Shown here: positions 1 through 12,412 of the stretch, one piece after another
Layout of the letters: every line of letters begins with the position of its first letter
How positions within the stretch are numbered: position 1 is the first letter of the stretch
DNA from: Congeria kusceri
Taxonomy: Eukaryota > Mollusca > Bivalvia > Myida > Dreissenidae
DNA length: 64,000 bases
NCBI GenBank assembly: GCA_027627225.1
Contig: CM051036.1
Location: 38,890,426 to 38,954,425, forward strand
Reading direction: 5' to 3'
The notes under the pieces: model-generated
Told to the model about the DNA's origin: nothing
What the model saw: only the letters and a program-made list of their open reading frames with translations
Databases searched by the model: none
Position numbers and translations under genes: made by a program

Positions 1-845
1 GCCCTATCATGCTTTTATTCGACTTCACCTGTAGTCTTACGCTCATAGACAAACTGTACACGATTGGTGAAGATTTGATGAAAAATGAAGTCTCTATCCT
101 GAATAATGTCCATTTTTGCACATTAAAAAAAAAAAACAAAGGGCAAAAACTCTGGTGTTTCTAGTCCGATCTTGCTTATATTAGACTTCACCTTTAATCT
201 TATGGTCATAGACAAACTATGCAAGATTGGTGAAGATTGGATGAAAAATGAAGCCTCTATCCTGAATATGTCTATTTTTGCATATCTTTTCATGAACAAA
301 GGGCAATAACTCTGATGTTCTGGTCCGATCTTGCTTATATTAAACTTCAACTGTAATCTCATGGTAATAAACAAACTGTGCAAGATTGGTGAAGATTCGA
401 TGAAAAATGAAGTCCCTATCCTGAATAATGTCCATTTTTGTATATTTTTTTAATAACCAAAGGGCAATAACTCTGGTGTTTGAAACACGATCTGGACCAT
501 TTTTGGCGTCTGCTGAGATCTGATGGTCATACACAAACTATGAAAGTTTGGTTTATATTGGATAGAAAATAAAATCTATATGTTGGAAAAGGGCATATTT
601 GCACTTTTTTTGCATGAAAAAGGGACAATAACTCTGGTGTTACTCATGTGATCTGACCTAATAACGATCCCATCTGAGGTTTTAGGGTCATACACAAACG
701 GTGCAAGTTAGGTCAAGATTGAATAAAAAATGTAGTCTTTATCGTCATAACGGTCCAAATTGTTGAAGGCATACGGACGATGGACGCATCCGGAGAGGTC
801 CCCGATACCAATAGCTCACCGAGCACTTCGTGCTCAGGTGAGCTA
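1..845. repeat. Tandem-core element A, 3' part (five ~160-bp units)
   Basis: Five diverged copies of a ~160-bp unit run from the window edge. The phrase GATTGGTGAAGATT or its variants recurs near 62, 220, 383, 545 and 706, and GGGCAATAACTCTGGTGTT recurs between them. The block closes with a strong hairpin at 812-845 (TAGCTCACCGAGCAC, loop TTC, GTGCTC-A-GGTGAGCTA). I infer a non-autonomous bivalve transposon with a tandem core and a terminal hairpin; its other end lies outside the window. Open frames here are shadows of the repeat. Confidence 0.75.
812..845. repeat. Terminal hairpin of element A
   Basis: Stem GAGCAC/GTGCTC plus TAGCTCACC/GGTGAGCTA, separated by one bulged A and a 3-nt loop. 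Perfect pairing against a decayed array suggests that it is the functional end of the element. Confidence 0.8.
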
Positions 846-1355
846 AAAAAAGTTCCCTATAGAAGAGCTGCTCAGGAAATACCACATCATTTTGTTTCTT
901 CCATAGGTTAAATATCAATAAATTACAAATCATACTTAGTTTCTTCAACAACGTTTAATCTAATCACAATTTTATGTCACATATATACAATAAATTGAAG
1001 AAACACAATTATTTTCCATATATCTGACTTTTACTGAAATCTGATACAAACAAATAAATAATGACATTTTTCATCAAAGTAATTGCTGTTCAAAGGACTT
1101 TGATATTAATTATATCAATAAAGAATGCTTGCCAATAAAGGAGAAAAAAGTAAATGATATTCACAAGTTATTTGAAATAACAAGTTTTATTTAAATTGGA
1201 TATTTAATTTCAGTAATAATTCTGAATTCACTATGAAACAAATGTTTAATTTTCTAATGAACATGCTAAATTGTCTTCACATATTATTTTAGAATTTGTA
1301 AAATATAAAAACCACTAGCATGACTGTATCAGACATACCTTATTTGTTAAGAACA
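846..1355. other. AT-rich stretch, no feature seen
   Basis: Unique-looking AT-rich sequence with short A and T runs; no repeat, splice-bounded exon or RNA gene recognised. Confidence 0.5.
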
Positions 1356-1361
1356 TACATG

Positions 1362-1445
1362 CCATACATCCCGGTCTCGCCGGGATTGTCCCGCTTTCGC
1401 GAGGTTTGTCCCGGCATCCCGCTCAGATGCATTTTGTCCCGGTCA
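1362..1445. repeat. GC-rich patch with repeated TTGTCCCG words
   Basis: An abrupt GC-rich island in AT-rich flanks, in which ATTGTCCCG, TTTGTCCCGG, TTTTGTCCCGG and CATCCCG recur, with CGCCGGGA and CCCGGT giving partial pairing. It looks like a small decayed repeat or transposon fragment; no coding frame is supported. Confidence 0.45.
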
Positions 1446-4190
1446 ATCACAAAAATTTATGTTAATGTGCAATAAAAGTTGCATTGGGCCAACAATTTAC
1501 TTCTTAACGTTAACTCCTTAATTGGTCCCTATGACAACAATGCCCGCTAGCCACGTGTCGACCAGGAGCAGTTATGATAACCCAAACAGTGGTTTATTAA
1601 TCGTTTATTTTGCGGGACGGTGGTCAGATAAACCGTGGTCGCTAATTGCTGTTAGTCATCACGTGGAGGGTGTATCGATTCGGCTGTTTTGTTTTTTCAT
1701 TGTTAAAGAGTAAATGTCAACTGCATATGTTCGGCATACAGACACCTAATTTTGATGCTACGAAACTTTTATTCAAAAGTAAATATCTCACAGTTCTGTG
1801 CGCTACTAAGTTTCTATATGGCAATTAATACACCCACGCTTTCCTTGAGGATGACGTGATGTTTTACATGTCAGCATAATTTTCGTGCGCTTTTCTTGCA
1901 GAACAAAAGATTTACACAAAGTGCAAAATGTATCATGTGCATTTTAACATTTGACGCACGTTGGCATGATGTGCATGAGGAAATTTTCCCGCCGTTTTTG
2001 CAAGAACAAAGCATAAATAATATACATGTTTTTATATCAAGATGTTTATACTTCATTAATTATCCAATCAGTACTACGAGTTCAACAGTGGTAACGATTA
2101 AAAACAGTTGAAGCACTAAACAAATGCTCGTAAGGACATTATTTATCAAATAAAAAGGCCCTGTAACTAGATTGAGTGTAACCTTATAATTCCAGAACAA
2201 CGAGAAAAGTGGGTTTGAATGTGACGTCATTGCAAGAATCGGATGCTCACTGGATATAAACATCCGGAAATAATTATTACTTTCAGTTTCGCAACAACAA
2301 TGACGCTTTTGCTTTTAAAAGACTGTGGTATACCGTATAAATGGTGATTTTTTGTTTATTTTATTTTGTTTAAACGTTTTTAAAAAATGAAAACGTGTTA
2401 GCCTTAATTAGTGTATACATGTATTATGTACATGAAAGATATGACAATTTTAATACGAACATTGCGATCCACGGACCATGCGACAACAATATTAAAGTGT
2501 CCAGCTGAAATGTCAAATGTACCGCCGGCATAGCTGTCTGATATCACTTTTGACTTAGATTTCTTGCGACAATTTTATGCAGCGGGAAAATTGAATGGCA
2601 TTAGAATTGGGCATATTTTCTAATTTCAGGGAATGCAAACTTACAACAATGGTTTAATGTTCACCATAAATGTTGCATATTTTGGGGGATTAGAATTTAC
2701 ATAATTGTTTGCATAAGCGGTTAAAATAAAGTAATAAACATATCTTCGACATACACTCTAGAATTGAACATAATTATTAAAAATTTTACTCATTTTACAT
2801 CAGCTGCACGCTCTATAAATAGCAATGATCCCATTTTTTTAGAATTATTGCGCTCTGAAACCTTTCGTATTCAGCGAAGATCGGTATAAATTGCTCTATT
2901 CCAGCGTATTCAGCACACTCGAGATAAAGGGTGCATCATTCCAAAATAGCGTGTGGTAGAGCTATGCTAATATACATTCATCAATTAGCGTCCGGAGAAT
3001 CATAAACCCTGATAATTTCAATAAATGGGGAATTTATATTTATAAACTTACTGTGCATGTTAATTTATATTTGAATTGCGGTTGCGTTTTATTAAGAATT
3101 ATTTATTATTGCACCTTTCTAAATTACTTCTCCAGTAGATGTTATTCAATTTAAAAAAATATTTAACATCTTTCTATAAATAAAATGTGGTGAAAGAAGT
3201 CTCGTAATACGTCAAAAAGTTCATTTTACTGCATTTGCGTAGCATAAATACAATATTTGCAAACTCAAAATACGTATAGTATATTATTTAACATAACTAA
3301 CTATGTACACTCGTCTGATAAATAATAATTTTCATTCATTTCCGCAATTATTTTCTGACAATGCTAATTGTTAAATTTGCCAGACAAATTCATGTAACAA
3401 TTATAGTAACGTAAATTACTAGCATTTAGGTTATTAATTTATCACCGGTGAAAACATGGAAGGTATTATCGGTTTATTCACGGTAAATATCTTAATAATG
3501 TTTGAGTTTATCTCCAATTAATTTTGGGTCCGATAAGGTTTCTTATAGTGTCCGAAAGAAGTCCCCTTAGTGGGGACCAAACAAGCTGGGGTCCGAGAAG
3601 TCTCGTAAACGATCATCTTGTCCCTCTTGTATTATGTTTCGGGTAAAATAAATGACATCTCCATATTAATTTCAACGCCAATTGTCTTTTTTAAAGACAT
3701 TTCTTGTTTGTCAATGTTCCGTTTTGGCCTACAAAAAATTATGGCATGTATGGTTCAGAATACATTAGTTTTATTTAGAAAAGCTCTTTAAAAGTTTTCA
3801 TTCACTATCGATACACTTAATTGATGAAGATGGATGTATACCTTGCACTGTCTTCATTTCAAAATTGTGCTGAAGTAATTCTTATCTTAAATTTGCAGAT
3901 CAATTATAATTATAATTATAGAATATATTAAATAACTGTCATATTAACAAGCATTATTTCAAATGCTTAAAACATATAAACAAATATACTAACATGCTAT
4001 ATCTTACAACTTACACTGCAATTAATTATTCCAATTCAGAAGCAGTACATTAACAACAACTCCAGTCTTTTTTATATTTTGTAACATCTAACAGCCACTT
4101 TCTACAAAAACATAAATCTTCATCCTCAATTTCAACAACTAACAACTCAAGAGAAGCCACTAGCCACCAGGTTTCAAAATCTTCATCTTC
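1446..4190. other. Mostly unique AT-rich DNA
   Basis: No gene seen; short frames of 60-70 codons have no recognisable domain or splice context. Small features are a full CRE-type palindrome TGACGTCA at 2222-2229 followed by TTGCAAG, and a GTCCCC/GGGGAC hairpin at 3561-3577 next to a direct repeat of GTCCGARAGAAGTC. Confidence 0.5.
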
Positions 4191-4194
4191 AGAT

Positions 4195-4700
4195 TAATAC
4201 AGATAAATAGAAAATGGGAGCCCTTAGGCCAAAATTAGCAACTCCTCGATGGTTGGTTACTTCATTGAAAACAATGTAGGAGCATGCTGAGCTATTGAAA
4301 CTTGTAACATTTCATTATAGTTTGCCAACACTGCAAAAAGGTAAATTGACACTTTCCCCTCTGCTTGACCACTAAAACCCTGGATTCTTTTCATGCAGAA
4401 ATAATATAGGACAATTAACTACCCTGTGAAATGACAAATAACAATTAGCTGAAAGGAATTTGGTTGCCATGGCAACTATAATTTTCGCTGTGATTGAATT
4501 AGAAATTTATGTGATGTAATTAGCAGTGTTACTTGTAATTGCCTACTTAACAATGGCCATCCACCGGCTACATGAAACTGGACTGTATAATTATCGCTGG
4601 ACAATAGGTTACATAGCACTAAATTTACACTGGGGGATTAGGTTTTTACAATTTCACATACTGGTGATAGAAGTGCCTTACTCTGTGACAATCAAGTGTA
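4195..4700. other. Complex unique block, candidate conserved non-coding element
   Basis: About 500 bp of higher-complexity, repeat-free sequence with several ATTA/TAAT homeodomain-type cores (for example TGTAATTAGCAG and TATAATTATCGC). Stops occur in all frames. Suggested only by texture; cross-species alignment would decide. Confidence 0.3.
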
Positions 4701-5373
4701 AATAACAATTACAAGTCTTTTCAAAATATTAATTGCTAAGAATTCTCTGATGCAAAAACAGTTTCGTATAAGCTTTATGCACATGTTATCAAAACATATC
4801 CATTAATTAGTACTTTTAAGAATTAATTTTGAATGAAATCATTCCAGTGACAATATATCAATGCATTTATTTTCTAAAGTATTTTAAAGTTGGATGCTAA
4901 ACAAATTTTGTCAACTACAAATGGTCATATAATTACAATACATTCATAGTTTTATTTATGATAACAATTAATCCATATTCACTTGCAGGTCCAACAAAAA
5001 CAAAATATCACTATTAGTATTTTTTTCCATAAAGCATTCAGCTTTCACATGTATAAAATTATTTTAATCTTCATGAATATGATAATCTATGAACTTGCAT
5101 AGATCCAAACATCTTTCACCAAACGTTTGAGTTTAAATGGTCACGTGTATAAATAACACTGTTAAACAATATATTGTCTAACTTAAAAACAGTGGAATTC
5201 AAACTTTCCATCATTGTCAACACATTAATTAATTGTATTAATTACATAATGACTTTAACGAACTAATTTGCTCATTAATCTTACTCAATCCACTTAACTT
5301 TGATTCTAATTCATTTTGAATCATAATAATGAATTATTCTACGTTTTGATTGGGAAAAAAGAAACATAAAAAT
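4701..5373. other. AT-rich stretch, no feature seen
   Basis: Low-complexity AT-rich sequence with many ATTAAT words; nothing further supported. Confidence 0.45.
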
Positions 5374-5637
5374 TTGGCGTGTCGTGGGAAAACCGGGCTT
5401 AATGCATGTGCATAAAGTGTCGTCCCAGATTAGCCTGTGCAGTCCGCACAGGCCAATCCAGGACGGCGCCTTCCGCCTACACTGGATTTGTGTTTAGAAG
5501 ACACTTCCCTTGAGACAGAAAATACCATAAAAGTGGAAAGTGCCGTCCTGGATTAGCTTGTGCAGACTGCACAGGCTAATCCGGAACAACACTTTACGCA
5601 CATGCATAAAGCCCTGGTTTCCCACGACACGCCTCAA
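5374..5637. mobile_element. Dispersed inverted-repeat element (MITE-like), copy 1, full length
   Basis: Left end GGCGTGTCGTGGGAAAAC and right end TTTCCCACGACACGCC are inverted copies. Each arm continues through GCATGTGC-TAAAGTG to an internal hairpin built on TTAGCCTGTGCAG/CTGCACAGGCTAA-type sequence. The central part carries TTTAGAAGACACTTCCCTTG and ACAGAAAATACCATAAAAG. No coding capacity. This ~265-bp two-hairpin form recurs at 25.6 and 26.1 kb; I recognise the family from dreissenid mussels (memory, unverified). Confidence 0.88.
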
Positions 5638-6248
5638 ATGTATTTTCGTTAATATAATGGATTTTGCAGGTTCCCATAATTATGTGATATATGCCACATT
5701 TCTAATACGAAATTTAATCATGAAATGAAGTAACAACAACAATTATGTTGTTATCCTAATACTAACAGTAATAATCTTAGTAGTAATTAAAATTATAATA
5801 ATAATATAACTTTTATTATCGATACCACAACTACAATATAGACTGTATAACATACCTTTCTAATGCGCAAACGCCAACAAGCGTCATTAATTAATTATCT
5901 GTCTTATAAATTACAAACCAAGTTATCCAAGAAAACCCCACAAAATGCTCGCAGTCATTCAACTGCATTATATATATAGAACCAGGGGAAGCGTCTGTGA
6001 CCATAACTGAGAAAACTGGTCATCAGAAACTGAAGTCCAACCTCATGTGTACACATTCACAATTTCATGGAAAGTCACATAAAAGGTGCAAATTGTATGT
6101 TATTAAAACATTGCATGTTTTTCCTATTAATATATTGTGTAACAATTTTATATTCTTTGCTGCATATAAGTTCAGAGCTTCGTAGGCTAAGTCATGTTAT
6201 GAATTTCTCTCAGATGCCATATCTTAAGGACATGAAGTATATAACCCC
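5638..6248. other. AT-rich stretch, no feature seen
   Basis: AT-rich, with a TAATAATAAT-type low-complexity zone near 5740-5830; the short frames have no recognisable domain. Confidence 0.45.
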
Positions 6249-6902
6249 TGCGAAAAGTAGTTCACGAGTTAATGAACAGTTCATGAACATTTATCAGTTC
6301 ATGAACAATTCATAAACTGTTCAAGAACTGATAAAAATGTTCTTGAACTATATGAGCTCCACTTATGCCAACTTAAAACATGACCCTTCTGCAAAAGAAG
6401 CAGCTGCTTCAGGTTAGTCCCTCCTGCTTCAAGTGTACTTCATAGGTACTTCCAGCACACACTGACCTGCTTCAATCAAAGCCTCAGCGGACTTCAATTG
6501 TGCTTCATTTGTAGCTCAGGGAGCTTCCACAGAAGCAGGGGGGACTTAGTCCCCTTAGGTACATCATATCATAGGCATGCAAACATACATGAATTATCAT
6601 CATCATCTTTATCATCATCATCATCATCAAAATGGCTAAAATTAGTTCAAGCCATTGTAAGAATTGTTAAACTGGACAATTTATCGGGAACTGATCATTC
6701 TTGAAATGTTGAGGAGCAAACTGGTACATGTAATTACAACTGTTGCATTTGAACTGCTCTTAAAATGTTCGAAAACAGTTCAATAATAGTTCTTAAAATT
6801 TAATTTCCTGACTTGTTCATGGAACTATTTGCTTCATGGTATCATTCATGACCTGCCGTTCATTAACTCATGAACACTAGTTAATGAACTTCTTTTCGTA
6901 GG
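6249..6902. mobile_element. Fold-back element with nested inverted repeats
   Basis: The outer ends are inverted copies: CTGCGAAAAGTAGTTCA at the left and TGAACTTCTTTTCGTAG at the right. Just inside, GTTCATGAACATTTATCAG (about 6280-6300) is mirrored by CTGATAAAAATGTTC (about 6326-6340), and GTTCATGAAC words continue on both sides. A second nested pair is AGTCCCTCCTGCTTC near 6416 and GAAGCAGGGGGGACT near 6532. No protein is encoded. I infer a fold-back or MITE-type transposon; no target duplication could be fixed. Confidence 0.6.
6589..6630. repeat. (CAT)n microsatellite
   Basis: Near-perfect trinucleotide run of ATC/CAT with one TTT interruption, inside the fold-back element. Confidence 0.85.
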
Positions 6903-7304
6903 AGGACTTGCAAATGTATTGGTGTATTGTGCATATTTCAGTCAAGTGTAACAGTACTCCAGTGTAAGTGCAATGAGCTTATTTCAAGGAAGTGTTAATG
7001 TACTGTGGATTTTTGAAGCAGGTGTTATAATTTTTTATTGAGCATATTTCAATCAAGTGTTCTCATACTAATGATGCGACAAATATTATACTTTAGTTTC
7101 ACATAAAAATATTACTGCATTTATTAATATTGTTACATCGTCTTATAAACAATCAATCATGTCACTTGTTTCGTTTTGTTTTTGAATTTGAGATATGTGT
7201 GTTTATTTTTTTTAACATAACAATTCCAGAAAGTAAATCATATAAACCAATCATTTAAATATTCAGTTAAGAAAAGCATAACAAAATATGAAAAACTTGC
7301 TGCC
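6903..7304. other. Degenerate short repeats, otherwise empty
   Basis: A diverged unit of the type CATATTTCARTCAAGTGT recurs near 6933, 6980 and 7045; the rest is AT-rich with nothing recognisable. Confidence 0.45.
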
Positions 7305-7385
7305 TCAGCTGGGGTTCGAACCCATGACCTCCAGATTAAAATTCAGTAATGTGACCAGCCAGACTTATTTAACCTTATGCATTTT
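7305..7385 (-). repeat. tRNA-derived SINE fragment
   Basis: On the minus strand the sequence GGAGGTCATGGGTTCGAACC matches the T-arm/B-box of a tRNA-type promoter (GGTTCGAANCC). No matching acceptor stem or intact anticodon arm is present, so this is a SINE relic rather than a tRNA gene. Confidence 0.5.
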
Positions 7386-7412
7386 ACATGTAGGGTATGT
7401 TATACATATGCA

Positions 7413-7552
7413 ACCTGTCGTGGGAAAACCGGGCTTAATGCATGTGCATAAAGTGTAGTCCTGGATTAGAATGTGCAGTCCGCTAAGACTAATCCGGGAC
7501 GACACTTTCTGCACTTGCATTAAGCCCGGTTTTCTCACGACACGCCTCATAT
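7413..7552. mobile_element. Dispersed inverted-repeat element, copy 2, one-hairpin form
   Basis: Left end CTGTCGTGGGAAAACCGGGC, right end GCCCGGTTTTCTCACGACAC, with a single central decayed hairpin around GTGCAGTCCGC. At ~140 bp it is the short class, equal to the full element with one internal hairpin and the centre deleted. Confidence 0.85.
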
Positions 7553-8270
7553 GTTGTTGTTTTTTAAGGACCGACACATTATCTGTTAGATCTCTTATTC
7601 ACATGTTACAAACACTTTACAATTGTATCCATTATAACTGAAGAATTGAGTAACAACACATTATTTTAAATATATTTCTCCATGTTGAAAATGTTATTTT
7701 GCCTTTTATATATCATGTTTCTCTCTTTTTTCAATCTCTGACAAAATTTTTGGAATTGTCCATTTGCTATAATTCTTCGAATAGGCCCCATTTAGTACTA
7801 ATGACCCATATAGGTCTGAATGTCACATGTACAGCCAATGTAATTATTTTGTGATAACATTTTGTACAAGTCTCATTTTACCCACATGAAAAAGCTAATG
7901 AAGCATAATAAAAGTAATCACCAAAAAGGGAAATAAGGGAAAACGTAAAAAGTAATAATTTTGCATGGAAATAGCAATAAAAGTATATTATATTAACAAT
8001 AAAAACTGGAATGTTGTGAATATACCAGACATAAAATATACTTACTGCAACAATTTTTGCTGTACCATTTAAAGTGCACCAATTTTGCAATCAAAAGCAA
8101 GACCTGATTTATTTTATATACCAATGAAATACCGCTGAATATTCCATTCCTAAATCAAAATCACTGGTTATTTATTAGTTGGATGAAATTTAATATCAAA
8201 CATAAATGTTAATTATCACATACATCAAGACAAAATAGGACAATAAATAATTCCCAGACAAAAATTACAC
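7553..8270. other. AT-rich stretch, no feature seen
   Basis: Unique AT-rich sequence; no gene or repeat recognised. Confidence 0.45.
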
Positions 8271-8277
8271 TATAGTC

Positions 8278-8370
8278 GACCATGGTCAACATGGTATTTG
8301 ACTGCCAACCATGGATTAACATGATCTACCATCAAAAACCATTGTCAGCTTAACCATTACCATGGTCAAC
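8278..8370. repeat. Cluster of CCATGGT/ACCATGG words
   Basis: GACCATGGTCAAC (a palindromic core), ACATGGTATTTG, AACCATGGATTAAC, TACCATCAAAAACCATTG and TACCATGGTCAACC lie within 90 bp in both orientations. Probably a small decayed tandem or inverted repeat. Confidence 0.5.
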
Positions 8371-8618
8371 CAATATTTATGGCACTTGCTGCACTTCAGC
8401 TCTTATTATTTCCATTAATTATTTCCACTGTTTCTTCGAGAAAAAATGTAATTTTTGAAGTCCAACTAATTACCCAGTTTGTTTTATACCAGACTCAACC
8501 AAAACACCGTAAAATCTGTATACGCAAATTGTTATGGAACTTTAACAATGGTTGTCACAATATACTCAGTTGTACTATATTTTTGGCTTCTTTTTTGTTG
8601 TTGTTTAAACCTTTTTTT

Positions 8619-9100
8619 AACAAGAGCTGTCTGTAAAACAGGTATGCCCCCCTCTAACTTAAAAGCAATCTTTAAAATATCAAGTTTGGTGAAGATCAGA
8701 TGAAAACTGTTGAACATAGAGAGTGGAAACTGCAAAAGGCCAATGTTAGATAAATCAAGGGCCATAATTCCACAGCTCCTGGGGCACTTTGGTTGATCAT
8801 CAAACTTGGCCAAGATATTTTGCCCTCAAACACTTTCATCAAGTTTGGTGAAGATCAGATGAAAACTGTTGGACTTAGAGAGCCGAAACGTCTTTTTATA
8901 TAATCTAAGGGCTATAACTCCACAGTTCCTGCGACAATTTGGTTGATTATCAAATCTGACCGAGATATTATGCCCACAAACATTTTCATGAAGTTTCGTG
9001 AAGATCAGATAAAAACTGAATGGGGGCGACCCACCGACAGACAGATATAAGCAAACCAATATACCCCGCCAACTTTGATGGGGGGGGGGGGGCGTAATAA
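8619..9100. mobile_element. Tandem-core element B, complete copy
   Basis: Starts ACAAGAGCTGTCTGTAAAAC with a small CTGT/ACAG hairpin, followed by GGTATGCCCCCC. Inside, a ~154-bp unit containing AAGTTTGGTGAAGATCAGAT recurs at about 8684, 8838 and 8992. It ends in an imperfect hairpin (CCCCGCC...GATGGGGG) and CGTAATAA, so short inverted ATGCCCCCC / GGGGGGCGT ends bound a tandem core. This architecture resembles the non-autonomous Helitron-like or pearl elements of bivalves; the assignment is inference. Confidence 0.75.
9080..9092. repeat. 13-nt G run
   Basis: Homopolymer in the 3' hairpin arm of element B; its length may be unreliable in raw data. Confidence 0.8.
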
Positions 9101-9464
9101 TCAGGCTCAGTCAGTAATTGAAATACATTATCTTTTTTGCAAGCAAAACCTATGCAAACAATAACATTAAAGCATATACGTTTAGTACAAGAGGGTGAAC
9201 AAATTTATTTGCCAAGTTGAACATGACTACACTCCGGAATGTCTCCATAGTTTGCAATAGTTGCAAGACTCGCAACAAACAATTGGTACATTGACAGTAC
9301 CATGTAAACTTTCAAAAAGACTAGCTTTAATGTCAGACTAGGCTATTCACTTGGATGTGTACACAATTTTTATGAAGATATTTCTAGAGTTACTAAAATA
9401 TGAGGTCTTATATTATAGTGCAAACTCAACTGGTCATGAAGAGTGCAACTTGCTACATGCCAGA
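9101..9464. other. No feature seen
   Basis: Unique AT-rich sequence without recognisable features. Confidence 0.45.
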
Positions 9465-9572
9465 ATGCATATCCCAAAATGGGCATATCTAAAAATAAGT
9501 AAGCATATCTGAAAATGTGTGTATCCGAAAATGTGCGTATCCGAAAATATGCATATATGAACATGTGTATAC
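9465..9572. repeat. 18-bp degenerate tandem repeat
   Basis: Units of the type GTGCGTATCCGAAAAT or GCATATCTGAAAATG repeat about six times with an 18-bp step, which keeps a frame open on the minus strand without implying a protein. Confidence 0.75.
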
Positions 9573-9762
9573 TATGTCATACTATTGCGATGCTTTATCT
9601 TTTCAACAGTCTTTGCTTTTAACATCACTAACACGAGTCATCTGTTTCAAAATATTCTGAAGGCTGACAGAGTGCAATGTGAGCCTAAAATGTCACCGAG
9701 TGCTGTAGATACTAACAGTCATGTAGTACTCTAAAAGCCCAAGCACTAGTGTTTGATAGACA

Positions 9763-9981
9763 AACAACTGTTAGTTTAAACCTATTTATTTTAGCTCGCT
9801 TCCATCGAAAGCCTAAGGCTTATAAAGACACTCTCGAGTCCGTTTCCTGGGTAGAACCAGTACTTGGTGTCTTTGGGGGAGATCTCAAGAAAGCTCCCAG
9901 AGTGGGGATCTAACCCGGGACCTCCTGATCACTAAGCAGACACCATCAACTACGCCACCGCGACCTTTGTCAACAACTGTT
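9763..9981 (-). mobile_element. tRNA-derived SINE (family 1) with candidate target duplication
   Basis: Minus-strand SINE. Its head GGTCGCGGTGGCGTAGTTGA carries an A-box-like sequence, then CTGCTTAGTGATCAGGAGGT and a decayed B-box GGGTTAGATCCCC. The body includes ACACCAAGTACTGGTTC and the tail AAATAAATAGG. The 10-bp word AACAACTGTT flanks it at 9763-9772 and 9972-9981, a plausible target-site duplication. A second copy lies at 29969-30170 on the plus strand. Confidence 0.75.
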
Positions 9982-9989
9982 GACAAAGG
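9964..9989. repeat. 26-nt near-perfect palindrome
   Basis: CCTTTGTCAACA / TGTTGACAAAGG. It overlaps the SINE junction, so it may be a chance product of the SINE head meeting its target site. Confidence 0.6.
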
Positions 9990-10225
9990 AATCACAAGGA
10001 CGTATGAAATAAACTGTTGAATAAAAAAAAGGAGAATTTTTCTCAGTTAGAAAAAACAATCCCGATTTAAATTGGGCCAAAACAAGGAAATAGAAAGTTA
10101 TAAAAAAGTTACAGGGACATGATCCATTTTACAACTGCTATTTATTGATGGGATCTTTTTTAGTATTTAAAATTAAAAATTTCTTTGATATACTATCGCT
10201 TATTTTTACACTCTGTATTTATTAG
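9990..10225. other. AT-rich stretch, no feature seen
   Basis: Nothing recognised apart from short A runs. Confidence 0.45.
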
Positions 10226-10685
10226 TGCTAGTTTAATCTCCTTAGCGTGACATTAGATCAGGCAGGGAAAAGTTACTTTACCAATTAAGGTCGCTTTTAT
10301 GCAAGCACCATGCAGAAATCCTGTCTGCAAGAATTCTTCGACAAATAAATTAGAATCATTAGAAGTTGGGGTTTAATTAAGTTTGATTGACTGGCTTTTA
10401 TTAAGTGCAAGCCTCTAAAACAAGCCAATTAGCAGACGAGAATTCTTATACTTTTTGTGCCCTTTCATTTAAAGCTCATGAACGCAGCTAATTAACTGCC
10501 TGTAGTGCAACGGGTTCCATTAAGTTTGGCATAAATAGATGACAAAAAAGTACTTTTTGTTTTGTTTGTACCAGTGACAGTTTGGCTTTAAAGCAAGGCT
10601 GCTTTTCAAGTTTCCTGCTGATAAAAACAGAGAATGCTTGTTTATGCAATACAGTTACTTTTGACTTCACAGGAAATAATTATTT
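10226..10685. other. Complex unique block, candidate conserved non-coding element
   Basis: Repeat-free 450-bp block of mixed composition containing CCAATTAAGG, GGTTTAATTAAG, CCAATTAGCAG and CAGCTAATTAACTGC (homeodomain-type cores). No open frame with a recognisable domain. Texture only; conservation untested. Confidence 0.35.
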
Positions 10686-12412
10686 TTGATTCTGGTGTTA
10701 ACAATGTGTTAATATGAATAGCAATAAATGTGACTTTCGATGTATTTTCGTTTTCTTGATGGTAATAATACTTGACAAGGTGCTAATTAGTTGAATTCAT
10801 ATTTAGAAATAAACGTGCAATTGATATATATTCTTAATAGAGCTTCAATGGACCCTTAATGTAAAAGATAAAGGACAAAGAAGTTACATGTTTCTGTTGT
10901 TGAAGTTGTTGTTTTTCTGTAGAATTCTAAACTCAAGCTACAAAGCAGAAAACAACAACTCAAGTCCCTTCATATCCCTGAAAATCAGTTTTTCATCCTG
11001 TCTTCAAAGCTGCTTTTAAACAGAACAAAATCATTGTTACCTTGTCCTTTTCAATTAAAATGTGGTGAAAACTGGTCAGCAATAAACCCTCTAGGGACCC
11101 AAATGTCTGTCCCATTATTCTTGTTTGTTTTAGGGATCTGCACCCAACCCCAGGTAGTTATTAGAAATCTATTCCCAGGCCCAGTCTGATGACTGCTACT
11201 TAATGAGGTGAAATTCTTCAACCAGTCAACCAAAGAAATGCAATTAATTTGTCCCTTAATGATAAATGGATTAAATTTTTATGGATTTGTACAAAAGAAT
11301 TTCTCTCCAAAGTCTTAAATCACCTGGGAAATAAATGTTTAAAAGAAACATGTTAGAATACTTTTCAATGTGAAGGGAAGAAAATGGCTACTCTTCAAAA
11401 GGAGGAGGGATTTGTTCTTCACAGGAAGCTGCACCTGTGTTGAAAGGGAACTAAATAAACTGCATCAAAAGGACATTAATTAATATTTAACATTTAAAAG
11501 TAGCTGCATAATATTTTTAAACCAAAGGCATTTTCCGCACGAATTATGTAAAAACTCAACAAGTATATGTGATGGGGTAACACTCAAACAGATCAATTGC
11601 AATCTTACATTAGATTATTTTGTCCATTTTAATACTTCTACCCATTTTTTGTAATATTAAATATAGTAAAGTTAGACATATATTGCAATGGTATACTGTT
11701 TCCGAAGTCAACTTTTACCCTCAATGATGTGTGACAATTGGAGACATTATAAATGTTGGTATATGTGAAGCACTTCTTGGGCAAGCAAAAGTCGCACATT
11801 TATATTTATATAACATACATTTAAATCTGACGCTGGCAAATGTTCTTGTCTACCACAATCGTGTGCAGAATACTTCTTTTAATAAATGTTGGAGACATTT
11901 TGACAAATTAAATCATACAACATGCTTGCATGAAAAAATAGTTACACTATTACCCAATAATGTCTCGGCATTATAATTTGTAAAAAAATTAATGTTATTT
12001 TCGATTCTAGGGAGATGAAAATGTTTAGTTGTTTCTATACCATAGGTACAATGTGTAATGTTGCTAAAATTATATGCAAAATAGGGCCTCAGAGCTCTAG
12101 ATATGAGGAGTATTGGTCAGTAAATACTCATTGAAAATTTGTATTTAAAAAAAGGCAGTATTGGTACTCATAAAAAATCCTGACAGAAACTGTGATTGAT
12201 TTGGAAACAAGACATTTTAAATTCGAAAATGTGTTTTTCTGATTATATATTGATGGAAAGATGGTACACATTACTTGAAAAGTAATTTTTTTATTCATTT
12301 ATTGTACATCCATAAACCTTAAAATAGACATCAATATGCCTAGTATTGTCTATGTACGGGTAAATACCCCATTATTTTTTAATTTAGGAGTAACAGAACA
12401 CTTTCACTAAAA
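10686..12412. other. Mostly unique, no gene seen
   Basis: AT-rich; 11040-11350 is of higher complexity (CCCAACCCCAGGTAG, AAATGCAATTAATTTG) and could be a further non-coding conserved block. The short frames are unsupported. Confidence 0.4.

Noticed and set aside
1522..2111. Short overlapping frames on both strands near 1.5-2.1 kb
   Set aside because: Each under 75 codons, mutually overlapping, without domains or plausible splice-bounded exons.
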